Assembly (NCBI GenBank): GCA_963719645.1
Contig: CAVRCT010000001.1
Coordinates: forward strand, 124,001-188,000
Length of the DNA: 64,000 nt
Reading direction: 5' to 3'
Origin: CAVRCT01 sp963719645
Lineage (GTDB): Bacteria > Pseudomonadota > Gammaproteobacteria > DSM-16500
Both the position numbers and the translations under genes were made by a program. Numbering within the stretch: the first letter of the stretch is position 1; every line of letters begins with the position of its first letter. This document shows positions 19,101 through 26,633 of the stretch, in pieces. Below the pieces are notes generated by a model. That model did not search any database, had not been told where the DNA came from, and saw only the letters and a program-made list of their open reading frames with translations.

Positions 19101-19373
19101 TCTCTGGTGCGATTAGTGGGTGATGATCCTAATACAATCTATAAAAAAGTAGAGCAGCTTTATGATGATGGGAAAGCCTATCATGCGCTTGTTAAGCATA
19201 GTGTGACGCTTCAACATAACGCAACCGTTGTGGTGCCAAGAGGGACAACCGCTACCTCTTCATCGTGGCCGGTTACTACACCTGTATTGTTTAATTCTTC
19301 GAATCGCGTTGGTGCAATTGGATTAGGACAGTCATTTCAAACGCAGAATAACGGTAGAAGTTTTACGGGTTAG
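16128..19373 (+). CDS. 1081-residue candidate effector, family unknown
   Basis: No recognised family. The N-terminal third is acidic and helical; a compact region (about residues 225-330) has many aromatic and glycine residues (AFMLTVVSQNEFNHL, GEWKLSSLEEG). A strongly basic cluster KRKRKEK near residue 524 follows a short KYRRRC segment, a bipartite nuclear-localisation-like arrangement. A heptad-rich stretch (about 575-650) precedes an amphipathic helix region (IEGISHFIPSDFIQNVIG, about 703). The last 80 residues are Ser/Thr/Asn-rich. No signal peptide or clear membrane span. The ATG at 16128 follows GATGGAGAAATT, a good ribosome-binding site. A role in host interaction is inferred from size, composition and neighbours. 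Confidence 0.65.
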   Translation: MRTTRIPFGYFIREANQFDSVESAELVAGKFGSLENKSFDEMKTDDITAIQNELNKEISAAKADNDDITAKKLTRLQTTIAGLCVLREHKESDVELKIDSDDVPVASEVKEVSFHTEDEGDRVIKIASEDCGETPPEVLELCYHNVIGKLYTLAQEFRSVEKLPDQLRKSKQASALQNFKFAVDAINKNADQEGLQVVEQVEEKEQATSKPVLRVGHESTTEQQDRLYCEEGRIDQPGQAFMLTVVSQNEFNHLPEDKKAEPYLLYDTGEIVGCHSDGEWKLSSLEEGVVIPRGWVGKKVHFYNNEEEQVGDEWREQNKEKCVCDNDQIYAAVIKGHLAHKVINDPTVARVLPSEREDDIEYLKVDADIFVKDMLPADEKGKAIDWLSEEGLTKKRNLVLKYAGLSENQVIHEDNVDEETRNDVLKTHFIECWRDAQIVFKTLKTEANQIEKLKKSAKSLEIAWFKANKRLIEINPDFFEKLHPEIYKSHYSDGQQEPKNVVRQKYRRRCAARMGVTAPEVVSTKRKRKEKPIIRSIAPKRNIVETPLTLPPVESLTSKTRALLEDGFNSLNSHLLTLRAGQLVTLNTIERSAEEVKNVVHDRADEILVTIHKNQQVLLQKLEGNEKKFNELLENLPKKHVKESEEREEKNHTIKHSPELRQHKKIYAKMLSELLDYAEAITLRDEGVELKQESFDKVGDVIEGISHFIPSDFIQNVIGKLLTGARAIHGARERGKLKTLTNTFFYDRENLIDDIATQTTLFYQLQIEVLDPASIMEFAYNNRIRFMHGALAVKSEDFWKLSPKEKTARGIEMTIEGQSTTIGSVKLKTKVSQLTGYTQNDVVRCPLFRKPKTSQFFMWTASKKEREKAVNNSRATEQKAMQNFNQFGYCEGELPLDYFNSHYVPIAARLESTRWRAIAHQPTQEQPKVAQGVKTGSVESGDAKKDASNQQKEPSQAIEWINADKDGRHYVQRSVNGQPINYYLEPVPGDVSLVRLVGDDPNTIYKKVEQLYDDGKAYHALVKHSVTLQHNATVVVPRGTTATSSSWPVTTPVLFNSSNRVGAIGLGQSFQTQNNGRSFTG

Positions 19374-19470
19374 TTTATGGATGGTGTGTATAGATACCTA
19401 AGCAAAAGCATGCTGGTATGATTCGCCGAGAATTACGTAACAACGCCGTTTCGAATAGGTGGTGACTTAA

Positions 19471-19513
19471 AAACTGGATTGCTTCGTCGCAAAAAACGCT
19501 CCTCGCAATGACG
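19471..19513. repeat. Family B repeat, right half only
   Basis: AAAACTGGATTGCTTCGTCG through CTCCTCGCAATGACG, without its left mirror. It directly abuts the family A copy at 19515, and the segment 19374-19470 holds fragments of the same repeat vocabulary (GTATAGATACCTAAGCA, AATTACGTAACAACGCC). Confidence 0.8.
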
Positions 19514-19514
19514 T

Positions 19515-19747
19515 CTCTAGCTTAAAAGTAGGCTGTCGTCCCGGAATTTAGTAGCTCTTAACGAGCGCTTTTGCTCGTTTAGAGCTACTTAATGTCCGGG
19601 ATCCATCTTCAATTTACCTCTTTCTTGCTTTTTAACTTGCGTGCTTTAAGCAGAATGGATCCCGGACATTAACTGGCGCTAAATTCGCAAAAAGCGCTCA
19701 TTAAGCGCCAGTAAATTCCGGGACGACAGCCTACTTTTAAGCTAGAG
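19515..19747. repeat. Family A cruciform repeat, copy 2
   Basis: Same core and arms as the 12313 copy, same orientation. Its outer ends are CTAGCTTAAAAGTAGGCTG and complement, the subtype shared with the 55871 copy and different from the CACTAGCTTAAGAACTG subtype of the other three. Confidence 0.93.
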
Positions 19748-19755
19748 GCGTAGGG

Positions 19756-19935
19756 CTTTTTAGACTTGCGGGTATATGAATCCAGTGCCTTAGCAGAGTT
19801 GCTTAAAGGCGCTGGATCCCGCGCTAAAAGCCGCGCGGGACGACACAGGGGTGATTTGTGTAGATACCTTTCTAAGCAGCACGCTGGCACGACACAGCAG
19901 TGGTTTGTATAGATACCTAAGCAAAAGCACTTCTT
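19756..19935. repeat. Short hairpin repeats after family A copy
   Basis: Contains ATCCCGCGCTAAAAGCCGCG followed by CGGGACGACACA, a hairpin also seen at 35662-35688 and in variant form at 38178-38212, plus two copies of a TGTGTAGATACC / TGTATAGATACC word. From 19936 to 20223 I see nothing recognisable. Confidence 0.65.
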
Positions 19936-20223
19936 ATTCTTAACAGAATGACAGTGATGGTTTAACCTCATCGCTCATCTGCTAAACAACCACGCCATTT
20001 TTTGTTCGACCGGTTTCTGCCGATTTTCAAATGAGTTTGTGCACAGTTTCATTTTTTAATCACAAGTACTCAAAAATCTGTGGTCTTTTGTATTAAAGTC
20101 GGACTAATTTCATCTAACTACTTGAAAAATAAAGATTATTGTTAAGTGTGCATTTCATGTGCGTTTTGACTGAGAGCTTGATCCAATGATGTTTAGCAGG
20201 TTTCTCTATAGGTTAATAACAGA

Positions 20224-20248
20224 GTTATCCACAGAATCTGTGGGTAAC
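20224..20248. promoter_or_regulatory. Dyad made of two DnaA-box-like sequences
   Basis: GTTATCCACAGA, central A, TCTGTGGGTAAC: an inverted repeat with one mismatch. The left half contains TTATCCACA, the classical DnaA box, and the right half TGTGGGTAA, one base off. It lies about 100 bases upstream of the second fadE. TATACT at 20304-20309 could be the -10 of that operon. Confidence 0.5.
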
Positions 20249-20350
20249 TTTACGAAGAAAAAAGTTAATTGTAAAAATCTATTTTTCTCTGGGTAAAGTG
20301 ATTATACTCACTGGTTAAAATTCTTATCCAAGGATGGAAAGGGGTAGTCA

Positions 20351-22786
20351 GTGGTTTTTTGGAATGTCATTTTTTTATTAGTTATCGTTATCGGATTGGT
20401 GTTTTTGCAAGCCCCCATTCTTCTCTGGACTGTCATCATTGGTTTGGCGCTGATTTTAACAACGATTTTTGGTTCACTGAGTTATCCGATTCTCATTTTC
20501 AGTTGGCTTTTCTTTCTCCTAGCGACGAGCTTTGTTTGTTTCAAAACACTCCGCCAACGGTATTTCACTCAACGAGTGATAAATTTTCTTGCCACTCGCA
20601 TGCCTACCATTAGCAAAACCGAACAAGAAGCCATCGAAGCAGGTGATGTGTTTTGGGAAAAAGAATTATTTTGCGGCAGACCCAACTGGAAAAAATTACT
20701 CAGCTTGCCGCAGCCAACCTTGAGCGGAAATGAGCAACAATTTTTAGACCAACAAGTTACCACACTGTGCGCGTTGCTAAATGATTGGGACATCGTCGCC
20801 GAACGTCATGACATGCCAGAAGAGGTTTGGAATTATTTAAAACAAGAGCGCTTCTTCGGAATCGGAATCCCAACAGAATACGATGGACTCGGATTTTCCG
20901 CCGTGGCACATTCCAGCATCATCGTAAAAATTGCCAGCCGCAGTGTCAGTGCAGCCGTTAATACCATGGTGCCAAATTCCTTAGGGCCTGCAGAATTAAT
21001 TCTCCATTACGGAACCCAACAACAGAAAGATTATTATTTACCCCGACTTGCGCGTGGAGAGGATATTCCTTGTTTCGCCTTAACGGCACCGGATGCGGGC
21101 AGTGATGCGGCTTCCATCACGGATTCCGGCGTCATTTGCTACGGCGAATACGAAGGCAAACCAACGCTCGGCATTCGTTTAAATTGGAATAAACGCTATA
21201 TCACGTTGGCGCCGATCGCGACTGTGTTAGGTTTAGCCTTCAAATTATATGACCCCGATCAATTGTTGGGTTCAGAAAAAGAATTAGGAATTACCTTGTG
21301 CTTAGTGCCAACGACGTTACCCGGTGTTGAAATAGGACATCGCCACGTACCCATGCACATTGCTTTTTTAAATGGTCCCACCCGCGGAACCGATGTTTTT
21401 GTGCCAATCGATTTCATCATTGGTGGTGCAGAAATGGCAGGACAAGGTTGGCGCATGTTGATGGAATGTCTTGCCATGGGTCGCGGCATTTCTATTCCGG
21501 CATTGAGTACGGCGTGCGCAAAATTAGCGTATCGTTCCACTGGCGCCTATGCCCAATTGCGCAAACAATTTAATACCTCGATTGCCAATTTTGAGGGCGT
21601 CGAAGAAGCATTAGGTAACATTGCAGGTTACACCTATTTGTTAGAAGGCTGCCGATTATTGACAGCAGGTGCAGTGGATTCTCACATCAAACCGGCGATT
21701 GCATCCGCCATCGCAAAATATCATATGACGGAAATAGCGCGCGTTGTTCTCAATCACGCCATGGATATTCACGCAGGCCAAGCGATTCAAGTTGGCCCGA
21801 GTAATTTCTTAGCGCATGGTTATTTAGGTATGCCGGTCAGTATTACCGTTGAGGGCGCAAATATTTTAACCCGCAATTTAATTATTTTTGGTCAAGGTGC
21901 GATTCGTTGTCATCCGTATATTTTGGCGGAAGTGGAAGCACTTGCTGTGCCAGATGGTGCGACGCGTTTAAATGAATTTGATAAATTATTAGTTTCACAT
22001 CTCGGTTATTTCATCAGTCAATTGATTCGAAATCTTTGTATCGGTTTAACCGCCGGAAAATTATTGTTTGCACCGCGCAGCAAGGTGCGTGGTTGTTATC
22101 GACAAGTGAAGCGCATGAGTGCTGCGCTAGCATTATTAGCGGATATGACGTTGATGATATTAGGCGGTACGTTAAAACGCAGAGAGCGGATTTCTGCGCG
22201 ATTGGGTGATTTGCTGAGTCAATTGTATTTGGCTTCTGCCGCGCTTAAATATTTTCATGATCAAGGTGAGCCTGCGTGTGAGGTGGTGTATGTAAAATGG
22301 AGTGTCGAAAATTGTTTAGCAACCATTCAAATCACGATAGATGAATTACTGAATAATTTTCCGAAACCTTTTTTAGGTAACTGTTTGCGTCGATTGATTT
22401 TTCCCTGGGGCACCGCTTATCGCAAACCGAAAGATCAATTGCATCATGAGCTCGTCCAAACGATGTTAAAGCCCTCTGCGTTACGAGATCGCTTAACGAA
22501 GCATTGTTATTTGGGTAAGAATATCACGGATCCGGTGCATCGCTTGGATTTAGCCTTGGCACAAATGAGTACCGTTGAACCGATCTGGAAAAAATTTCAA
22601 ACGGCCGTTCGTAATGGTAAATTACCTCAGAGCATGAGTCTGCCAGAAAAATTACAAGCCATCCAAGCAACGGGTGAATTAAGTGAAGAAGAAGCGCGTA
22701 CTTTGCAGGAATTTGATGCATTGTACCAAGAGGTGATCAAGGTGGATGAATTTACATTTGATCTGAAGACAGTCGTCAGCAATTAG
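20351..22786 (+). CDS. fadE: Acyl-CoA dehydrogenase, FadE type (paralog 2)
   Basis: 811-residue FadE-class acyl-CoA dehydrogenase heading a beta-oxidation operon. Two or three hydrophobic spans occupy residues 1-60, then the FAD domain with FALTAPDAGSDAASI (about 243) and ITVEGANILTRNLIIFGQGA (about 500). It aligns along its whole length with the enzyme at 5097-7574 (for example both have GSSKLALY/TACAKLAYRSTGAYA-type helices and the RLGDILSELY / RLGDLLSQLY segment). The start is a GTG at 20351 with GGAAAGGGG about 6 bases upstream; no ATG fits the conserved hydrophobic N-terminus. The stop is 11 bases before the thiolase start. Confidence 0.93.
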   Translation: MVFWNVIFLLVIVIGLVFLQAPILLWTVIIGLALILTTIFGSLSYPILIFSWLFFLLATSFVCFKTLRQRYFTQRVINFLATRMPTISKTEQEAIEAGDVFWEKELFCGRPNWKKLLSLPQPTLSGNEQQFLDQQVTTLCALLNDWDIVAERHDMPEEVWNYLKQERFFGIGIPTEYDGLGFSAVAHSSIIVKIASRSVSAAVNTMVPNSLGPAELILHYGTQQQKDYYLPRLARGEDIPCFALTAPDAGSDAASITDSGVICYGEYEGKPTLGIRLNWNKRYITLAPIATVLGLAFKLYDPDQLLGSEKELGITLCLVPTTLPGVEIGHRHVPMHIAFLNGPTRGTDVFVPIDFIIGGAEMAGQGWRMLMECLAMGRGISIPALSTACAKLAYRSTGAYAQLRKQFNTSIANFEGVEEALGNIAGYTYLLEGCRLLTAGAVDSHIKPAIASAIAKYHMTEIARVVLNHAMDIHAGQAIQVGPSNFLAHGYLGMPVSITVEGANILTRNLIIFGQGAIRCHPYILAEVEALAVPDGATRLNEFDKLLVSHLGYFISQLIRNLCIGLTAGKLLFAPRSKVRGCYRQVKRMSAALALLADMTLMILGGTLKRRERISARLGDLLSQLYLASAALKYFHDQGEPACEVVYVKWSVENCLATIQITIDELLNNFPKPFLGNCLRRLIFPWGTAYRKPKDQLHHELVQTMLKPSALRDRLTKHCYLGKNITDPVHRLDLALAQMSTVEPIWKKFQTAVRNGKLPQSMSLPEKLQAIQATGELSEEEARTLQEFDALYQEVIKVDEFTFDLKTVVSN

Positions 22787-22797
22787 AGGTCTTAATA

Positions 22798-24108
22798 ATG
22801 GATAGAAATACGATACGGCGTGAAGTGTATATCGTGGATGGCGCGCGGACACCTTTTTTAAAAGCGCGCGGCAAACCGGGGGATTATTCTGCATCGGATT
22901 TAGCGATCAATGCCGGCAGAGAATTATTAGCACGTCAACCGTTTGCGCCGAGTGATTTAGGCGAAGTCGTCATCGGTTGTATGATGCCAAGTCCGGATGA
23001 AGCGAATATCGGTCGTGTGATTGCGTTACGATTAGGTTGTGGCAAATCCATTCCTGCCTGGACGGTGCAACGGAATTGTGCGTCTGGCATGCAAGCCATT
23101 GACAGTGCGATGAAGGATATTGCATCGGGGCGTCATGACTTGGTGTTGGCGGGTGGAACAGAAGCGATGAGTCGTGCACCTTTATTATTTAATCATAAAA
23201 TGGTGAATTGGTTAGCGGGTGTCTGGGGTGCAAAATCGCTGATGCAGAAATTGGCACAACTTCCCAAATTCAGACCCAATTTTTTAGCGCCAGTGATTTC
23301 ATTGATGCGTGGTTTAACCGATCCTATTGTGAATTTATCCATGGGACAAACAGCCGAAAATGTGGCGTATCGTTTCAATATTTCCCGCGAGCAAATGGAT
23401 ACTTTTGCATTAGAAAGTCATCAACGCGTTGCGAATGCGCAAGATCAGCATCATTTAAAGGAAGTGTTGCCTGCATATAGTCAAAACGGCGACGTGTCAG
23501 TGACAGATGACGGTGTGCGCCGTGATACCTCGTTAGAAAAATTAGCAACGTTAAAACCTTTTTTTGATAAAAAATTTGGGAGTGTCACCGCAGGCAATAG
23601 TTCACAAGTGTCCGATGGCGCAGCATTATTATTGTTAGCAAGCAAAGAAGCGATTAAAAAATATAATTTACCGGTCTTAGCTAGAATTGTTGATGTAGAG
23701 TGGGCAGGGTTAGATCCTGCTGTGATGGGATTAGGGCCCGTGTTTGCAGCGACCGCATTATTGCGCCGCTACAATTTGCATTTAAATGAAATTGATTACT
23801 GGGAAATTAACGAAGCGTTTGCCGCACAAGTGTTAGGTTGTTTGGCAGCCTGGGAAGAAGAAGAATTTTGTCGTGACAATTTAGGGTTAGATAAACCATT
23901 TGGCAAGATAGATCGAGAGCGCTTGAATGTCGATGGCGGTGCGGTTGCATTAGGTCATCCCGTTGGTGCAAGCGGTGCGCGCATCGTCTTGCATTTAGCC
24001 GAAGTGTTAAAAAGACAAAATGCACAACGCGGTGTTGCAACCATTTGTATTGGCGGCGGCCAAGGTGGCGCAATGTTATTGGAAAATGTTTCTGATGTGG
24101 GAGCGTAA
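22798..24108 (+). CDS. fadI: Acetyl-CoA acyltransferase (3-ketoacyl-CoA thiolase), FadI type
   Basis: Last step of the beta-oxidation cycle: thiolytic release of acetyl-CoA. The nucleophile lies in VQRNCASGMQAID (about residue 97), the conserved histidine in GAVALGHPVGASGAR (about 385) and the second cysteine in TICIGGGQGGAM near the C-terminus. Length (436 residues) equals that of the FadI class and exceeds the usual 390 of FadA. It sits between fadE and fadJ with gaps of 11 and 5 bases, so all three form one operon. The thiolase partner normally forms a complex with the multifunctional enzyme encoded next. Confidence 0.92.
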   Translation: MDRNTIRREVYIVDGARTPFLKARGKPGDYSASDLAINAGRELLARQPFAPSDLGEVVIGCMMPSPDEANIGRVIALRLGCGKSIPAWTVQRNCASGMQAIDSAMKDIASGRHDLVLAGGTEAMSRAPLLFNHKMVNWLAGVWGAKSLMQKLAQLPKFRPNFLAPVISLMRGLTDPIVNLSMGQTAENVAYRFNISREQMDTFALESHQRVANAQDQHHLKEVLPAYSQNGDVSVTDDGVRRDTSLEKLATLKPFFDKKFGSVTAGNSSQVSDGAALLLLASKEAIKKYNLPVLARIVDVEWAGLDPAVMGLGPVFAATALLRRYNLHLNEIDYWEINEAFAAQVLGCLAAWEEEEFCRDNLGLDKPFGKIDRERLNVDGGAVALGHPVGASGARIVLHLAEVLKRQNAQRGVATICIGGGQGGAMLLENVSDVGA

Positions 24109-24113
24109 TCACT

Positions 24114-26150
24114 ATGCAAACGTATAAACATTGGCGTTTAGAGTCTGACAGCGATCAAGTTCTCTGGGTGTATTTTGATAAACAAAATGCAGCGGTGAAT
24201 ACCATTGATCGTGACGTGATGGAAGAATTAGATAGCATCATTGAACAATTGGCGCATGATCAAGTGCATCGAGGTGTGATTCTTGCCTCCGCGAAAAGCA
24301 CAGGGTTTATTGCCGGTGCTGATATTTCTCAATTTACCCAATTTTCTGACATTGATGATGCCGTGAAATTATTACGTCGAGGTCAACGCATTCTGGATCG
24401 CTTAGAAGCGACAAAAATTCCAGTGGTGGCAATGATTGATGGATTTTGCTTAGGCGGCGGGTTAGAAATTTCATTAGCGTGTCATTATCGTGTAGCCGAA
24501 GAGAGTGGCAAAACGCGAATTGGTTTGCCGGAAGTCAAATTAGGTATTCATCCCGGCTGGGGTGGCAGTGTGCGTTTGCCGCGTTTGATTGGTGCAATGC
24601 AAGGGATGAATATGGTGTTAGGCGGGCATACCGTCAGTGGTAAAGTCGCTGCCAAATTAGGGTTTGTCGATGTGGCGGTGCCGAAACGACATTTAGTCAC
24701 GGCGGCAAAATATTATGCGTTGCAACATCCAAAGCGACATCGAGCGACGTGGTGGCAACGCTTAACGAATAAAAAACCGGTGCGTACGATCCTGGCAAGT
24801 ATCATGCGCAAACAATTGCGCGCGAAAGCTAATCCTCTGCATTATCCTGCGCCGTTTTATGTTATCGATAATTGGGAAGAGGTGGGCGTTGCCAGCCCAG
24901 TTGCGTTTGAAAAAGAAGCGCGCAGTTGCGGCAAATTATTTTTTAGTGAAACCTGTCAAAATTTAGTGAGAATTTTTTATTTGCAAGAGCGGTTGAAGGG
25001 GCAGGCAAAAGAAAGTCTTTTCAATCCGCAACACGTGCATGTCATTGGCGCCGGTACAATGGGCGGTGATATTGCTGCGTGGTGCGCGATGCAGGGCATG
25101 CGTGTGACGTTACAAGATCGCGAACCCAAATTGATTGCGCCCGCGATCAAGCGTGCGAGTAAATTATTTAAAGATAAATTGAAAGAACCGTATTTGGTTC
25201 AGCGTGCAATGGATAAATTGATTCCGGATGTGTCGGGTTATGGCATTGCACAAGCGGATGTGATTATCGAAGCGATTTTTGAAGACTTGGCAGTCAAGCA
25301 AGATTTATTTAAAGTATTAGAAAAACAAGCGAAGCCTCAAGCAATATTAGCGACGAATACCTCCAGTATTCCATTGGATGAAATCAACACCGTGATGCAA
25401 ATGCCTGAGCGATTAGTGGGGATTCACTTCTTTAATCCGGTGAGTAAAATGTTGTTGGTTGAAGTGGTGCAAGGTCAGCGCACCGGCATGACGATTATGG
25501 AAAAAGCGACGGCGTTTGTGCGTAAAATTGATCGCTTGCCGTTGCCAGTGAAAAGCAGTCCCGGATTTTTAGTCAATCGTATTTTAATGCCGTATTTATT
25601 AGAAAGCGTGGCGTTATTAGATGAAGGAATACCGGCTGCGACCATTGACAAAGCGATGACAGATTTTGGGATGCCGATGGGGCCTATCTCATTGTCAGAC
25701 ACCGTGGGGTTAGATATTTGTTTATCGGTGGCGAAACACTTAAGCAAATATTACCACAATAAAATTCCGCAAAAATTAGTGGAATTGGTTGAGGCGGGTA
25801 AATTAGGCCGCAAAACCGGTGAGGGATTTTATCACTATAAAAATGGCAAACAAGTGAAGCAAGTGGCGACGGTGACGAATGTGTCGCTGGAGCAAATTTC
25901 AGATCGCTTGGTGTTGCGGATGTTAGATGAAGCGTTTGCTTGTTTACGCGAAGGGGTTGTGAGCGATTCTGATTTGCTGGATGCCGGGATGGTGTTTGGC
26001 ACAGGTTTTGCGCCATTTCGCGGTGGTCCGATTCATTATGCCAAGAGCAAAGGGGTTGATGATCTGCATCAAAAGTATATTAAAATGCGCTTAGAGCTGG
26101 GTGAAAAATTAGAGCCACAGGCTTGGGAAGATTCGGTGGAAGCGACTTAG
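24114..26150 (+). CDS. fadJ: Fatty-acid oxidation multifunctional enzyme, FadJ type
   Basis: Combines enoyl-CoA hydratase and 3-hydroxyacyl-CoA dehydrogenase. The hydratase domain (about 1-190) keeps both catalytic glutamates, in GGGLEISLACH (about 120) and IGLPEVKLGIHPGWGG (about 140). The dehydrogenase begins with VIGAGTMGGDIAAW (about 312), the NAD-binding loop, and has LVGIHFFNPVSKM (about 438) with the catalytic histidine. A second C-terminal helical domain follows. At 678 residues it is somewhat shorter than E. coli FadJ or FadB (about 715-730). It is the last gene of the operon; a family E palindrome follows. Confidence 0.9.
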   Translation: MQTYKHWRLESDSDQVLWVYFDKQNAAVNTIDRDVMEELDSIIEQLAHDQVHRGVILASAKSTGFIAGADISQFTQFSDIDDAVKLLRRGQRILDRLEATKIPVVAMIDGFCLGGGLEISLACHYRVAEESGKTRIGLPEVKLGIHPGWGGSVRLPRLIGAMQGMNMVLGGHTVSGKVAAKLGFVDVAVPKRHLVTAAKYYALQHPKRHRATWWQRLTNKKPVRTILASIMRKQLRAKANPLHYPAPFYVIDNWEEVGVASPVAFEKEARSCGKLFFSETCQNLVRIFYLQERLKGQAKESLFNPQHVHVIGAGTMGGDIAAWCAMQGMRVTLQDREPKLIAPAIKRASKLFKDKLKEPYLVQRAMDKLIPDVSGYGIAQADVIIEAIFEDLAVKQDLFKVLEKQAKPQAILATNTSSIPLDEINTVMQMPERLVGIHFFNPVSKMLLVEVVQGQRTGMTIMEKATAFVRKIDRLPLPVKSSPGFLVNRILMPYLLESVALLDEGIPAATIDKAMTDFGMPMGPISLSDTVGLDICLSVAKHLSKYYHNKIPQKLVELVEAGKLGRKTGEGFYHYKNGKQVKQVATVTNVSLEQISDRLVLRMLDEAFACLREGVVSDSDLLDAGMVFGTGFAPFRGGPIHYAKSKGVDDLHQKYIKMRLELGEKLEPQAWEDSVEAT

Positions 26151-26235
26151 AGAATGGGCGGGTGGATTGTGGTAATCATTCACCCTGTCAGTGAGGAAGA
26201 ATTTATATAAATCTTTTGTGCCAATTAGTTTTATA

Positions 26236-26357
26236 CAAATCCCCCTTGTTCCCCCTTTTCCAAAGTGGGAGACCTTCTAAGCAGCGCTGTGTTTTAACGG
26301 TGAAAGCTGTTTAGAAGGTCTCCCACTTTGGAAAAGGGGGAACAAGGGGGGGGGGTG
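26236..26357. repeat. Family E palindrome, intact copy 1
   Basis: CAAATCCCCCTTGTTCCCCC plus CAAAGTGGGAGACCTTCTAA are mirrored on the right, around a loop near 26285-26305. It lies after fadJ and could also end transcription. Other copies: 31039-31407 and 61634-62052 (both interrupted), half copies at 40012 and 53551. The rest of the gap to 26633 holds only the promoter noted next. Confidence 0.9.
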
Positions 26358-26479
26358 TATAAAAAACAATATTCATCCAATGTACTCGTCACAACCCAAT
26401 ACAGGAAGCCAGTGCAATCACAACCAAATCAACCAGTTATTAATAAGAGCTCATCTATTATCAACAACCTGCATTTGTT

Positions 26480-26488
26480 TGCTATAAT
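26480..26488 (+). promoter_or_regulatory. Candidate extended -10 promoter
   Basis: TGCTATAAT, a TGn-extended -10 element, about 145 bases upstream of the 1443-residue gene. No good -35 is visible at 17 bases, which an extended -10 would not need. Confidence 0.45.
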
Positions 26489-26633
26489 TTAGGTGTAACC
26501 CATCTGAGAATGAATCTCTTGATAATTCAATAAGAATCAAAATGGCACAATGAAATGTTTTTTTCATTTCAGCCCAGGATTACGTTATTTGAATAATAGA
26601 AGTGTTTAGAATTATATTTTAACGAGGCTGGTA

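Noticed and set aside
20224..20248. A replication origin
   Set aside because: Only two DnaA boxes; no larger box cluster, no unwinding-element repeats and no dnaA or dnaN gene nearby.
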